The notes below the pieces were generated by a model. The model worked only from the letters and a program-made list of their open reading frames with translations. It was not told the DNA's origin and made no database searches. Shown here one piece after another: positions 40,401-55,400 of a DNA stretch of 64,000 bases. Both the position numbers and the translations under genes were made by a program. How positions within the stretch are numbered: position 1 is the stretch's first letter; the number at the start of each line of letters is the position of its first letter. The DNA is from Siphonodentalium dalli (lineage: Eukaryota > Mollusca > Scaphopoda > Gadilida > Siphonodentaliidae): NCBI GenBank assembly GCA_032622095.1, contig CP136064.1, positions 248,407,827 to 248,471,826 on the forward strand. Direction: 5' to 3'.

Positions 40401-43400
40401 GCAAAGAGTAAAATCCAAGATGGCTGGCTGCCAGTGGCCATGTTTTTCATAAAAAATTATTCAAATTTGATAGCTCTCATCTGGAGGTGATCCTAAACAT
40501 CCCTGTTTATTTTCAAAAAATTCGACAATAAATGCGGGGTGCCGATGGATTCAAATTTGAAATCCTAGATGGCTGGTGACAGACATGTTTTTAAACGAAA
40601 TTCAGAAAATATTTATGGCTCCCATCTAGAGGTCACCCCAAAGATCCATATGAAGTTTGGTGACGTTCGGATGAGGGATGTGATCTGAAGAGTGCTAACA
40701 AAAATTGTTGATGGATCACGGAAACTCGGATGGATGATGGACGTCAACCTATAGCAATAGCTCAAACTTGATGGTTGAGCTAAATATAGATTGACTATTT
40801 TCTTTTTTTCATTATTAACAACTCATCAATACTGAGATTTCGCATGCCAGAAGCATTGTTATATAAATAAACTGTTACAGCGGAATTATCGATAAAAGTA
40901 CAATAATAAAATACGATACAAAAGCTTAATCAATACTTGATGATAAACATTGGAAAATCATTGAAAAATATTATGGAACTCATATGGAACTAAAATATTT
41001 TAACTTATCACATGATTAGCGATTTTTGGTGACAAATCACTAGAACAGTTTTGTTTACATAACAATGGTTTCAACATGTAAAGTTTCGTTATTGGGAACA
41101 CTATCGATAACACATAAAAGAACAAAGTTTATCTATTTCTCCATGTTATTCTTAGTGATGTTTTAGATGTTTTGCACATTTACCCACTGCGAATGCCTAG
41201 GTCCCTTTAACTTTTTCATGATGGGAGTCACATATATAAGAGAATGCACTGGCTTACAAGGGAGTGGAGCGAGGCGGACATAATTGCTTTGTCCGTATTA
41301 GTTCCTCTCGGTCAGACGTTGAGCACGGGTGAGTTGTGTGGCCGCGCCCTCGGGTGCAGCTGCCCTCGTGCTTAACGCCAGTGAGATGGTTTTGGATTAG
41401 GCTTATGGATTTAATCCCTGAAGCCGTGTTGGCCGCAGTGCAAACGAGTCGGGTAGTGGACATTGCTAACTGGACACTCCAGTCTAGCAGGGGCTACCTA
41501 ACCCTTTGTGTGGAGTTCCGGACTGAAGATGCTGGTACCCAGAGATCTCAGGACCGGGACGTCAACCCCAGAACCACCCGCTGTCACATGACGAAAAAGA
41601 AAGGACCAACAAAGAAGAAGACGCCTTCCAAAAGAAGAAGGGACGCTGCCAGACGGGCGAAATGGAAGAGCAGGATGGGGGTGACCGTTGATCGGCCGGT
41701 CACCCCTCCCCGTGTGACCAGCCATCCAGTGTCGCAGCCGGCAGGTCGGAGTTGTCTGATAGACGCCCAGACGACCCGACCTGCATGGAGACCGACATTG
41801 TTCCAGCTAGCAGGGACTCCGTGGATCTGCCGGAGGTCCCTGCTGTTGTCGTCGAGGCTAGCGGAGAAAGGGAGCAGGATACCACCCCTGCTGTTCCTGC
41901 CGCCAGCTTCGAGGTGGAGTTGGACAGCTTGCCACCTCGGACACCGGAGTACCATCACTTACCGGTGTCCACCAGCTCCACCACCACCACGGAAAAGGAG
42001 CAGGAATCAACACCCCCTGCTCCTGATGAAGATGGGGCAACAGCATTGTCAGCTCTCAATGTTAAAATTCAACAACAACGTGAAGAAACAGAAAAATGGA
42101 AAGCAGAATGGGAAAAACAAAAGGAAGAAGACAAACGAAGACAGAAACAGCTCATGACTACATTACTGCAGACACATCAGACATCACCCCATCGTCATCG
42201 AAAAAACAGAATCCAAAGAAGAAGAGAAAATAATTTCAACATCAAAATTGTTTGTTTTTTTTGTGAACTTGAATTAAAAGCTAAAAATGAGGGGTTAAGG
42301 AAAGGGCCATTTGGCCCTTTCGAAGATCCCGGGGTTAGCCCCCCAAATCACTTCATCATCACAAGGTGAAAACAAATATTGTAAGGCCAAAAAAAAACCC
42401 TCTTTGTTTCCGATACCCTGCCTGGCTGAGATTTTCTTGCCTGCCTCAATTTTTTTGTTCAATTTTCTCCAGAAGGCTATGCTATAGTTACCTGTTAGAG
42501 TGTCAATGTGAATATTTACTGTTTTTCCCCCAATGCCAAAAGCAAGTTGGTTATTAAGCTCAACGTTGGTTGAGATCTTACTGCAGAGTGAATGAATTCA
42601 AGGGACAACATGTTTTTAGCCAATTCTTGACTCATTTTCAATACATATGGATCTACCATATTCCATGAGACTGTGACTGCACTATTATATCGCTTACAGC
42701 TGAAAGGTTTTTTATTTTATTTTTTAAATCCCTATCTGCCTGTCTGGCAAATTTTCCCAATGTTATCGGAAACAGAGAAGTTTTTTGTTTTGGCCTTGAC
42801 ACAGGTTTTTTGCAAAAAAAGTTCAGGAAGTTCCAGTCATGGAAGGGTTAAGAAATATCAGAAAACTACCGAACCTTCCAATCCTGAGATTTCATCCTTC
42901 GTTGGTTTAGATGGTTTGTTCTGAGTTTTGATTGGCTCTGCTGGGAGATCATTCAATATATCATCAGGAAGTCTCTTTTGCGAAAGAGCTTCGAGTTTCT
43001 TTTTCTGAAAGATGCAAATATTGAGATCATATGAATATACAAGTTAAGTTCTAATAAAAGTAACACTAATCCTGAAAAATTCTACTCGATTTTAGATTTT
43101 CATTATCTATCTATTATATATTTTGGAAGATCTGTGTGTGTGTGTGTGTTCACGATGAACTCGAAAACGGCCGACCCGATTTCGATGAAACTTGGTATGT
43201 GGGATACTTTTGGCCAGGAACTGGCATAGGCATATTAATTTACCCGTGCGACGTGACCTTGACCTTCAAAACTCATATATCCGGATCCGGCATGATTGTC
43301 ACCCGATGCAGGGAGGATAACTCTATATTCATACGTCGACGAACGTAAGCAATTTGCAGGCAATTACGAATCGTGTATTTATCCATTTACAATATATATT

Positions 43401-46400
43401 GTCAATTTGCAGGCTATCTATCCCAAAATATATCATTTACAATTTCTGATATATAAATTTTGTTACAGCTGATATTCTTAGGTCTATTGTCGATAGATTA
43501 ATTTTTTTTATATTCACACCAAGCATAGGCTCAAGTCGTTTACAGTTACCCCGCGGGTAAAAGTTCGCTAAATTATTTATGGTCTGGAATCTCATCCAAG
43601 AATCCATTTAGCTGAAATGGCTTCTGTGTACGAATCTACCGGTGGCCCCCAAGCCGTCAATGCCAACAACATCGACATTGTTGAATTTTGACGGCGAGAA
43701 AATAATTAGTTATAATTAGTTAAAATTTATCTTTACGTTGAAGCTTGATAATTAATGAGCGTGTGTATATCAGGCGCGTTTATATACTTGAGTGGAAATC
43801 AAATCGGGTAAAACTGGCGGATTTTTACGGACGAAATTTGATACATAGGGTATCTCAGTATCCGCTGGGCCGATTTACCGGTATCCGCTGGGCCGATTTC
43901 CACCATTTTTTGGGTGTTGGTGTTGGTGTTGGAAAACAGCCAGACGGATTTTGACGAAATGAGTGTTTTGGACGGGTCAAATCGTGACCCCGACCTGACC
44001 TTCAAAATGATCAATTCGAGGTCAAATCGGGTAAAACCGGATGGATTTCGACGGGTACTTTTGTCGGGTACTTTTGTCCGGGCAGTGTTTTGTCCGGGTC
44101 AAATCGTTACCCCACCTGACCTTGACCTGCTAGTCTAATATATATATTTGGGACTTCTGTTTGTCTGTTAGCTATGGCCGGGAAAACTGCCGGACGGATT
44201 TCGACCAAACTTCCTATCTAAGGGTAAAAACCCAGATGAAGTGTCGTCGCATTGCTTTTGAGAAGCTCCGAGCACTCATTCTCCATTCACACTGCCGCCG
44301 TCTTGGAATTGTGAGGTTAATCGCGTGATAGTTAAAGAGCGTTCATATCCGCAGTGTCGTTGATAAAGAGTGTGTCTGTGCCCAGACATGAGTGTGTTGT
44401 GTCTGTGTCCAGACATGAGCATGTTGCGTGATCCTTATGTCTGTGTTCGTACTTAGGGGTTCCTAGGAATGGGGGAGATTTTCATCGTGTCAGTTTTTCC
44501 GCCCAAGGTGACCTTCACCTTGAAACGGGTACCCACAAATGATATATATGTATGTGTGTGTCTGTTATAGACTCGAAACGTCCCTACCGATTCAGTGTAA
44601 ACTTGCTACCTAGGGGAACTTTTGTCCGGGAAGTCTCATAGACCAGTCAAATTGTGACCCCGACCTGACCTTGACCTTCAAAATTATCAATTCAAGGTCA
44701 AATCCGGTAAAACTGGTGGATTTCGACGAAATTGGATACCTAGGTGTACTTTTGTCCGGGGAATGTATTGGACGGGTCAAATCATTACCAGGAACTGACC
44801 TTGACCTTCAAAATGGTCAATTCAAGGTCAAATCGGGTAAAACTGGTGGATTTCAACAAAATATTTTGCAAATGCAGCACACGTGTCTCGGAAGCTGTTG
44901 CAATTGCTTTTTCGAACAAAGCCATTGGACGAATGCCGCCAGTGGCGGGCTAATCTGCTAGTATTATATAAACATGCATGTATCTCACACTCACAGTAGC
45001 TGTATAAAACAGTTTTCATCACTGTTTTATTTAGGTGTGAATATTTATAAAATAAACACAACAAGAGATTGCACCGTTGGTGCTGGTATACCCCCATTGT
45101 GGCAAATACGAACTGACAAAGTACGGCTGAGATATCTGCTTGGACGGGGAAAAAAAAAAAACATTGTAATATAAACAAAGATAAATAACTGTAGAATGGA
45201 AAATTATGAACAAATCAATTGAACACTCAATTGATTGCCATCATAATATTGAACACCCATACCAAATTTCATTGCTATCCATCAACCGGTGGTGGATATA
45301 TGGATAAAAAACCAACACTTCCAAATCTACAAAGATGAATAACTCTAAAACAAAAAACCAGAAAAAAACGATTGATCACTCAATAAAATGATTTAACACT
45401 CAACTGTTTGCACATTGATTGAACATCCATACCAAATTTCATGAGATTCGTCAATGTGTCCATTTGTTGGTCTTATTACATATTTTCCACTGAATACCAA
45501 AGTTGGGGGTCAAAACCAGAACCCCCCTCCACCCCCAGTTAAATGATTGTTAGCTCAGCTCATAAATCAACCCATGAAGATAACAGTCCTTATATATTGG
45601 GTAAATCTCCTATATCTGCCCCTATTTGAACCACATGTAAAACCCAATCTATGAGATCCATTGATCTAGTAATTTCAAAGGTTATATTTTAGGAGCTGAA
45701 GTGAATTCATTTTCCTCAAAATTACTAGTTATCAGCATTGCACCACTATTGATCCTTGAAATTTATCAGCCTACTAAATAAGACATTTCATTAGCATAGA
45801 TGAAAACGAGTTAATAGCCTAAATAAATAATATTGTAAAATCTGCGAGGTATACAACTGCATAGAACAAACACATGGGAATTAAAATTAATGACACAGAT
45901 AACCATTTTCCCCCTATTTCTCTTATTTGTTTATCAAACAATGTCACATAACATCATCTGTAATTACCACCACATAGCACGAGAGAGGGTGGCATGCGTT
46001 GACTTATTAAGCTTATTGTTGATATTGTTGATAGTGAAAGTCATGACTTGTCAAAGAAATTTACTTTCATTGGAAATGTGAAATAACAAGGTAATATGGG
46101 TGTCTGACCCGTCAAATGGCAAGGATAATTTTTCTGTTCCCGATTTTCTCCCAGACCCTGGACTGATTTCAACCAAATTTGGTGTTGTGAATCGGAGTAC
46201 CCCACTGGATGTTTCATAGTAATAGTTTTTGAAGATTTAATTTAAAAAAAAAATAAAAAATTCATTCACATTTAAAAAAATTAAATAAATTATTTTCATT
46301 GTTTTCTATTTGGTTAAATTGAGCAGCAAGTATTTTAATCTAAAAGAGTGTTTTTGTTTTTTTGGAGTTATATTCCTGCCTCCACCCACAACTGACCCAG

Positions 46401-49400
46401 TGACCTCAAACAAATCTGAACCCCAGTCACCCAAGGACCCTTCAAACAAAAATATGAACCCATTTCACCTGATGGTACTTGAGAAGAAGTCATATTAAGA
46501 ATTATTACGGAGGGAAAGAGTTATGGCCCTGGCTTCGCAACTATTTGACCCAGTGATCTCATTTGAACCAGTCACCTAGGGAGCATCCACATCAAATATG
46601 AACCCAATCGGTCCTATGGGTCTGGAGAAGATGTTCAAAGAATTGTTGACGGACAGATGGACGGACGGAGACAAATTCCTAACACAAAAAAAAATGTCAG
46701 ATAGACCTCAAAATTACAGGTGCACAGTGGTAAATATCAGTCCCAAGTTTCATAGAAATTAACCATAAAACAAATGAGTACAAGCTCGGACAAAATTGCG
46801 TCCATGGACTAACAGACAGATGGACAGACTATATATTTATACTTTTGTAACTGAGTGAGAGAATCCATTCAGTAACTGTATACAAAGTGATAAGGGTGCA
46901 TGAAGAATAAAAGGTCATGCGACCACAGTGTCCCCCGACAACGTGGCAAGTCGATGCCGCTTTGTTAAAGAAATTTTTAAAAATGTAGAAATTTTCTAAG
47001 TCGAAAAGGGTTAATAACTCCGTCAAAAAAATATTTTTCTGTCATCTATATACATGTTGCACATCTCCAATATGTGCGTAACAATACTCTTAAGTTTCAA
47101 ATATCTACAATCAAAACTGTAGGAGTTGATTACACCATGAAAGTACCCTCATACTGAAAATTATAAAAAATGTTGAAATTTTCTAAGTCGAAAAGGGTTA
47201 ATAACTCCGTCAAAAAAAAAAAAATTCCGTCATCTATATACATGTTGCACATCTTCAATATATGGACAACAATATTCTGAAGTTTCATATCTCTGGGATG
47301 AAATCTGTAGGAGGAGATGGTTACACCATGAAGGTACTCAAAAGTGTGACGGACGGACGAACGGATGGACAGGACCCCGTTTCTATAGTCCCCCTTTTCT
47401 TTCAGAAAGTCGGGGGACAAAAAGTTAAAACAGTTATTATGGATAAGCCTACTTTCTGCTCAGCAAATTTCTCCTGTATCTTCTTTCGTTTTTCTTTCAT
47501 TCTGTTCTTTGCTGATGAAATCTGTTCCACAGTTTGTTTAATTTGTTCAAGTGACTGCAGTCGTCCAGTGTGGAATGACACATCTTCGGGAGCTTCATCG
47601 CTGTCATCAAATCCTTCATCAGAGTCTGTAAAAATTAATAAATTAGTCTGGTATAATAACCCTTTCATGACGGAAGCTTCCTGAATGTTTGCGAAAACCC
47701 TGTGCCAAAGCATTCTCTTATATATGTGAGTTGGCCATAGGTCGCCTCGCATATATAAGAGAATGCATTAGCCTAACAAATTTTATATTATTTTTTACAA
47801 TTGTTAAAAAATATAAGAAACGAGAGGCCGATCACGATCGGCAGATGTTAACCCATCCCTTGGCGATAAAAATTTAATATGATCGGATAAATGAGAGTTT
47901 TGGTGTTGAATTATAGAGTATACTGTTATGTACTATTATAGACAAATGTACATAACACAAATTATTGGAATTTATGGGTCACTGGCATTTATATAAGAGA
48001 ATGCACTGGTACAGGATCTGTAATGCTAAACCGCCACAGCCGGCAAGTCCGTGGGTTAAATGTGTAGGTGTGCCCTGGACATGGAATACTTGGGTTAAGA
48101 GAGTCCAATTTAAGTTTACAATAATAATGTGTCCTAGTATACAGATAAGCAACCTCACCACTGACCCATTAATATCAATTATATAGCACAGCTGTCAAAA
48201 AATCACAGGAATTGTTTATGCTGAACACTGACCTCTATTAAACTCATAACAATTATAATGATATCAGACCATCTGAAGATATAACTCTGCAGCACAGATG
48301 TCCAAGTCTACGGTTAATATCATGTGATGTTTATTGTTGAATCTTTATTTTAAATTAGATACCACAGGCTTCTTTATCAGATTATTTGCACATTGGCATA
48401 AGAGACATCAGAAAATAATATAGCTTTATCAATAGCTAAGTAGTCCAAATGCAATTGGTGAATTGGATTTAATGTTGCTCCAAACAGATTTACCAGTACA
48501 TAACACAAGATTTTGGACCGATTTAATCAAATTTGGTGTGGTGATTCGGGGTACCCTTGGCAGAGTTATAATGGTTATAATTGTTTTTAATTATTTAAAA
48601 AAATTAAAGGGACACATTGGAAATCTTTTTATCAACTTGTATCATAATCATCAATATCTAAATGAAAACAAATGACAATGTCAATGACATTTTTTTTATT
48701 ATTATTATAAAAGTTAAAAAAAAAAAAAAAATTTAAATCAATTTTTTTTTCAATTTTTTTCTTCGAAAAAGGGTCATAACTCCTTTAAAATAAATCGGAT
48801 CAAACCCATATTCGAACTAGATCTGTATTTTGGGCTGTGAAACTCACATACCAAATTTGGTAAAAAATGTTTGAGTTATGGCAGAATGTGTGAATTCTAA
48901 GTAGAAAAAGAGCCATAACTCTGTAACAAAAACTCGGATCAAACCCAAATTCGAACTCGATCTGTATTTTGGGCTGATATACCCATATACAAAATTTGCT
49001 TCTGATTGGATAGAAAATGTTTGAGTTATCGCATTACACGTGAAGTGTCTACGGACGGACAGACGGACGGACGGACAGACGGACGGACGAACGACGAGTG
49101 GTCAATCCGGACAACGACACTATGTTTACCATACATGGTATGGGTAAACATAAAAATGAAAAAGAAAAAGATAAAACATTGTTACAGAATGTAAGAAATA
49201 ATGATAAAAATGATAAAAATTGTTCAAGAATGTGAGAACATTTTATAAAAAATGATAAAATTGTTAAAGAATGAAAGTGTCTATGACAATGTAATTCAAC
49301 TTGGGAAGGAGTTCATTTTTTGCTGAGTAATGAATAGAATGATAAAGAAGGAGGAAAGTAAACTAAAGGTCACCCGAAAATCCATATGATGTTTGGTGAT

Positions 49401-52400
49401 GATCGGATGAGGGATATGGTCTGTAGGATGCGCCAAAGGATTAGTCATACAAAGAGAAATTCCAAGAAGGATGCTGGCGGCCATGTTTTAAAACAAATTT
49501 TTCAAAATAGGAGGCTCCATCTAGAGGTCACCCCAAAGATCCATTTGAAATTTGTTGATGATCGGATGAGGAATATGGTCTGTTGGGTGTGCCAAAGGAT
49601 TTAGTAATATAAAGAGTAAATTATAAGATGGACGCTGGTAGCCATGTTTTTCAACAAATTTTAGTCAAAATAGAGGCTCCCATCTAGAGGTCACCCCGAA
49701 GATCCATATGAAGGTTGGTGATGATCGGATGAGGGATGTGGTTTGTAGGGTGCGCCAAAGGATTTAGTCATACAAAGAGTAAATTCCAAGATGGCTGTTG
49801 GTGATTCAATTATTACGATTGCAATTGCCGAACTTGTGATGTTACTTAAATTGACTTCATCAAGTTATATATCAAACAAAAGAAAATTTTACGCCCTATA
49901 ACAAACACTGGGGCATATTTTGTCTGAGTTGACAATGTGTTAGAATTATTGAGGATATTAGGCAGACAGGGAGACTGATGACCCATTTTACTCCCAGATT
50001 TCCAGTAGATATTGCAAGTTTTCTGTACCATGTCTCGACTTCCCTTCATTTGATTCTATTGAATAATACACCACAAAGAAAGGAAATTTCATGGCCAATA
50101 AGACACACTGAAATATATTGTGACAGAGTTGAACAATTTTGAGAATCTATGAGAAATATGAAAGATGGGGTGTTTTTTCCCCAAAATCGGACTCGTGAAC
50201 CTTGTCACTGGTATAGTATATATTGGTTTCGCTGCTATTTTTCCCCAGGGACATGTGGTCTGTAGGGTTTGACAAACGATTTAGTCATGCAAAGAGTAAT
50301 ATCCAAGATGGCTGCCAGCAGCCATGTTTTTTTTTATAAATTTTTTTTCAAATTTGATAGCTCCCGTTTAGAGGTGATATTAAAATACTAATATTTTTCG
50401 AAGCAATTCTTCCATAAATGCAGGCTGCAGGGTGTGCCGATGGATTCAAATTTGAAATCCAATATGGTTGCTGGTGGCAATGTTTTTTAACAACTTTTGG
50501 TAAAAATAGGGAGGCTACCATCTAGAGGTCACCCTGAAGATCCATATGAAGTTTGGTGATGATCGGATGAGAGATGTGGCCTGTAGGGTGTGCCGAAGGA
50601 TTTACTAGTAGCCATATAAAGTTTAAATTCCAAGATGGCCACTGGTGGCCATGTTTTTCAACAAATTTCAGTCAAAATAGGAGGATCCCATCTAGAGGTC
50701 ACTCCGAAGATCCATATTTTTGTGAATAATATCGCAATCATATCATCATTATGCTATACTATTAGTATATTATTGAGGAATTATCATAATTTGATAATGT
50801 TATTTCTAAACTATAACCTGCAATGAAGGACGCCAGTCCCTTTAAGACATGAGAAATATTCATATGATGAGAAATGCTCGAAAGTCTAACCCATGATATA
50901 GAGCACAACATGCTGCAATGGAATGGGTGGAATTGTGTTTTTCTCCTACAAAAGATTATATACTATTAAATTATAATGAAATATTTGACACCACTTATCT
51001 AAAATTTTAATGTACGAGGAAACAAGTGACGAAAAAAAAATGAAAACTAAATATAATTGCAAAGATTGTATATAAATTGCTGGCTATATAGTATATAGGG
51101 TTTCACATGCTATGGTTGAGTTCTGTGAATGATAGAGACCCCTGACCATGCGTCCTAGGTTCGATACTCACCACATGATTAACATGACCCCTCCCCAATC
51201 CACCCACGAGAATCACCAAAGACAAAATGAAATTTGCAACAGATTCTTTACAAAAGCTCGAAATATTTAACCATGGCATAAAATTATCAGATGTCTAAAC
51301 CACTATATTTCCCTGGTTTAGCCATTGCTTTAGATATAATGGAGTGGTTGCTAATTCAACTGAAGGTAAGTGGACATATGTACGTTTGTTCTTCTGTTCT
51401 TTTAAATATATATATGCTTGAAAACCAATTTGTTTTGTATTCTATCCCAAATTCAGTGGATATCGGGTAGATGAACATTTTGACTCCATTGCAATTGCAA
51501 GAAATTACAGTGAGTGGATATATGTACATGTATGTTCACATCCTCATTATTTTAAAATGAGGCTATACATGTATATTAAAAGTCCATCCTTGAATGATCA
51601 ACTTTCATTAAACGCACACTCAGATTTTGGTTATAAATGGGTGGGCCGCTAGAAGATACTGGAATTGATGGTCTCAAGAGTGCATTACATATGCAGCTTT
51701 CCATGGAATTATTAGATGATACATGTGCAGCAAACATCGTACATATATACAGATCCCTAAATACTGGGCATAATTAGCGCCAGGGGAAAAGGGCATGCTT
51801 TTTAGAAGTAGAACACAAGTGCCAATAAGACACAAATATGCCACCCAAACAGCATTTTAGGAACCCTCCAATTTAAGCTGATATAACCAAACCAGATTCA
51901 ATGTATTTCAGGGTTGCTCTGCGACATTATATACTTAGTGTTGTCGATATATAAAGTTTTGGAGGTATCCTAACAACCTTAACAGACACTTCCAAATTTT
52001 AACTATGAGCTTAATAACCCCATACCTACTTTTAGCCCCAAATTCCACCCCTCCCTGTGTACCCCCCCCCCCCCTGACCAGTCCCCCCCCCTACTGCATG
52101 CATCACTTGAATGAATGCATTACATGTAATTGTTCGTATTTATTGAATATTTATTTCAGTGGCTACTTGATCAACGTGCTCAGAGGTGTACTTGTTTACT
52201 AAACCTACCAAGATTCAAATTAGACAAATTAGCTGAAGACTGCCTCGTGTATGCAAAAAGTGTTTTACAGACCAAACACAAGTTTTGCATTATTCCAATT
52301 TGCACCCCACCCCCCCCCCCCCCCCCCCCCTCTTGCACCTCAGTGATCAGGCCTAATTTCCTATATATTCATAAACCATGGTTCTATATTCCCCATATGA

Positions 52401-55400
52401 GAACATCGAGATTTTTAACCTGAAAAATCGCATAAATCATAACATCTAGTGGTCTAACTCCAGACAAATGCACATGGCTACGGGCAAGAGACCAGGACAC
52501 ACTGGGCTGACCATGGTTGTTCGGCCCCATGTCCGAAAATTAAAAAAAAGTAGACAAGAAACTCGCAAATCCTAGCATCTAGACTGGCCTCAACTGAAGC
52601 TTTCCTATGGTGTTGGAAATTACAAACCTCATACTCCCCCTCAGGTTGGAAAATTCTCCAACTTGTTAAACTTATTAGCAGTTTTGTATTGGCCACGGGG
52701 GAGGGACAATGTCACCATGGAGACTGGAGAGTCATTGCATTTAATTAATATATAAGAATGACGGTGTGTGCTGTAAATTTGGATTAATATTCTTAAAAAT
52801 AACTAATTTAAGCAAGATTATTGTCCATTTCTATTTGATCACACAATAGGAGTTTTCACATCACTTTAAGAAAGAGATAATAGCAAAGAAATATATTCCC
52901 TTTGTTATTTTTCTATTATATAAGGTTCCATGTCAAAACTTCAAAAAGTTCCCAGGTTTTGTACTGGTGGAATATGATCTCTACGGGTGGTAGCCATAGT
53001 AGAGATTCATGGCATGATCTACTGCATAGTGTAAGATGAAATAGGGAGGAACTTGTGGCCCCCAGTAGGCACAAATGGTAGGGAGATGTCTACATCTTGG
53101 TGGCGGATTTTGTATAGCAAGACCAGAGAGGAGTAGATTCTTCTTTGTTGAAGGGTTTGCCAATTTAGTGTGTGGAGCAGATCAGTTATGCTGTCTCTGT
53201 CGTTGCTACCATAGTTGTATCTATTTAGAGTGTAGCATGCAGCCCGTCTCTGTACAATCTCTACTTTATCTGAGAGGTACTGCTGCCAGGGGTCCCATAT
53301 TGAGCTACAGTATTCCAGTTGTGGTCTAACATATGTTTTGTAGGCAAGGTCTTTTGTTCTGTAGTTTTTTGTTCTCACGTTACGTCTTAGGAATCGGAGG
53401 GTAGCATTGGCTTTATTTGTGATGGTAGTGATGTGGGTTTCCATGACAGTTCATTTGAGATGGTTATGCCGAGATATTTTGTAGGTTCTGTTGATTTGAG
53501 TAGCTGGTTATGGAGTGTGTAGTCATGGAGAATAGGATTTTCTTTACGGGCGAAATCATATATTACAGTCATTTTTAGAGGAGATAGCACAATATACAAC
53601 AGTATCATCTGCGAAGAGGTGGGCCTGACAGCTGAGGTTTGTGGGGAGGTCATTTGTGTAGATCAAGAAGAGACACGGGCCAAGGACATAACCCTGGGGG
53701 ACACCTGATAGAACGGGAAGGAATTTTGACTCTTGTCCAATTAACTTGAACTTTTTTACTCCGATGTGATAGGAAATCGGCAATCCAATTTGTTACGGAT
53801 GTGTTTATGCCCAATCGCCTCATTTTAAGAAGAAGTCTGCTATGGTCCACTTTATCAAAGGCCTTTGAGAAGTCCATAACAACTACATCGGTTTGAGTCC
53901 ATTCTGTCATATTTTCAAAGATATCATTCATGAATGTGATAAGCTGTGTTTTCACAGCTTAGTTTGGGTCAGAATCCATGTTGGTTTTGATGTAGTAGTT
54001 GCTTATCGTTAAGGTGGGACATGATGTTAGATACTATGATATGTTGAAGGGTTTTGCTTAGAATACATGTATTAAAGTGAAATGTGGCGATAGTATTCAG
54101 GTTTGGATTTAGAGCCTTTTTTTAATATTGGGGAAACAATTGCTACTTTCCAATCAGAAGGGACAGTGCCTGAGTTCAATGAACCAGGTCTGGAAATCTC
54201 AAGGCGGGCTGCCCGCCTACAGCCCGCCTAGAATTTTCCAAGGCGGGCTTTTTATAGCCCGCCTCGTCTACGATAGGACATTTATTATTTAGTTATTTTA
54301 TTGTGTTTAATGAGTAAAATACTGCATCAAAATCGTAATTATATTGTACAGTGTGTGGACTGTGCGCATGCGTGACCTGACGGTAATGTCAAATGGGAAT
54401 TATAGCGGAATCAGTAAATTCCGGAACGAACTGTTTCGTAAATCTGATCTTTTGATCGATTCTCACACATTTTATGACCAAAATAAATTATTTCTCTTCA
54501 TAAGATTGAGCTTACGATATATTTCACTGGATAAAATGAACACATGTTTGTGGATAGTGAGAACCAAATGTCACTGTCCCAATTGAGTTCAACCTTTCGT
54601 TCCGTTTCCGGTTCCTATCAGTGAAAATTGTATTAGCTTGCAGCTCTTTTATCGCTTCGATTGACAATATTTTAATATAATTAGCTAAATGTATCCACGT
54701 ATTCTAGTTTACACTGTTATTCAATTATTAAAGTTCAGAAACTATTTTCTATGTCCCCAATTGCAAACACCCAGTAAATCTATAGCCTAGATAGCGACTT
54801 GACTGCTGCAAGCAGCAGTCTGCGATCGGAAATGGAATTCCGTTGCATGGGTTGGATGCCGACTGACAAATTGTTGAGTACAAACACTCTTACATTTTGT
54901 TTCTTGTTCATATCAATTATCATAAGTTCAATAACATATAAAACATAGTTAAATATTCACCATACCATAATTACTGTGGGGGATTTTGACATTCACAACT
55001 CTGTGGACACTTTGTTTCCACATAAATTTTTTTAATTTAGATGGAGTAGTTATACAACATCAAAAATAGACAAACTAACGGCAGTAGTAACTCAGATAAA
55101 ATAAATCATAACTTTAAAAGTTGAGGAGGGCTATCGCCCTCCTAGGCATATCTAGGAGGGCTATTAATAGCCCTCCTGGATTTTCTAGATCGCCAGCCCT
55201 GATGAACTCTGGAAAAGGTCTGCAATTATTGTGGAGATTTCGTCTCTTACCTCCTTGAGGAAGCGAGGTGAAATTTGGTCGACACCATAAGCTTTGTTAG
55301 GTTTTAACCTTGAGAGTACGCCACAAACACCATTTGTAGTTATTTCTACATCTGGCATGTCAGTATCCTTGAGACAGATCAGAGATTTAAGTTCACAGAT

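Larger units (their letters stand above)
34910..40781 (+). repeat. family A element split by a 4.8-kb insertion
   Basis: Start 'caatgacactgtagctcaac' and end 'gatggttgagct' (40781) are family A termini. Units of the 'gaagtttggtgatgatcgg' type occupy 35050-35260 and 40110-40700. Everything between belongs to the nested element at 35265-40097. Confidence 0.7.
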
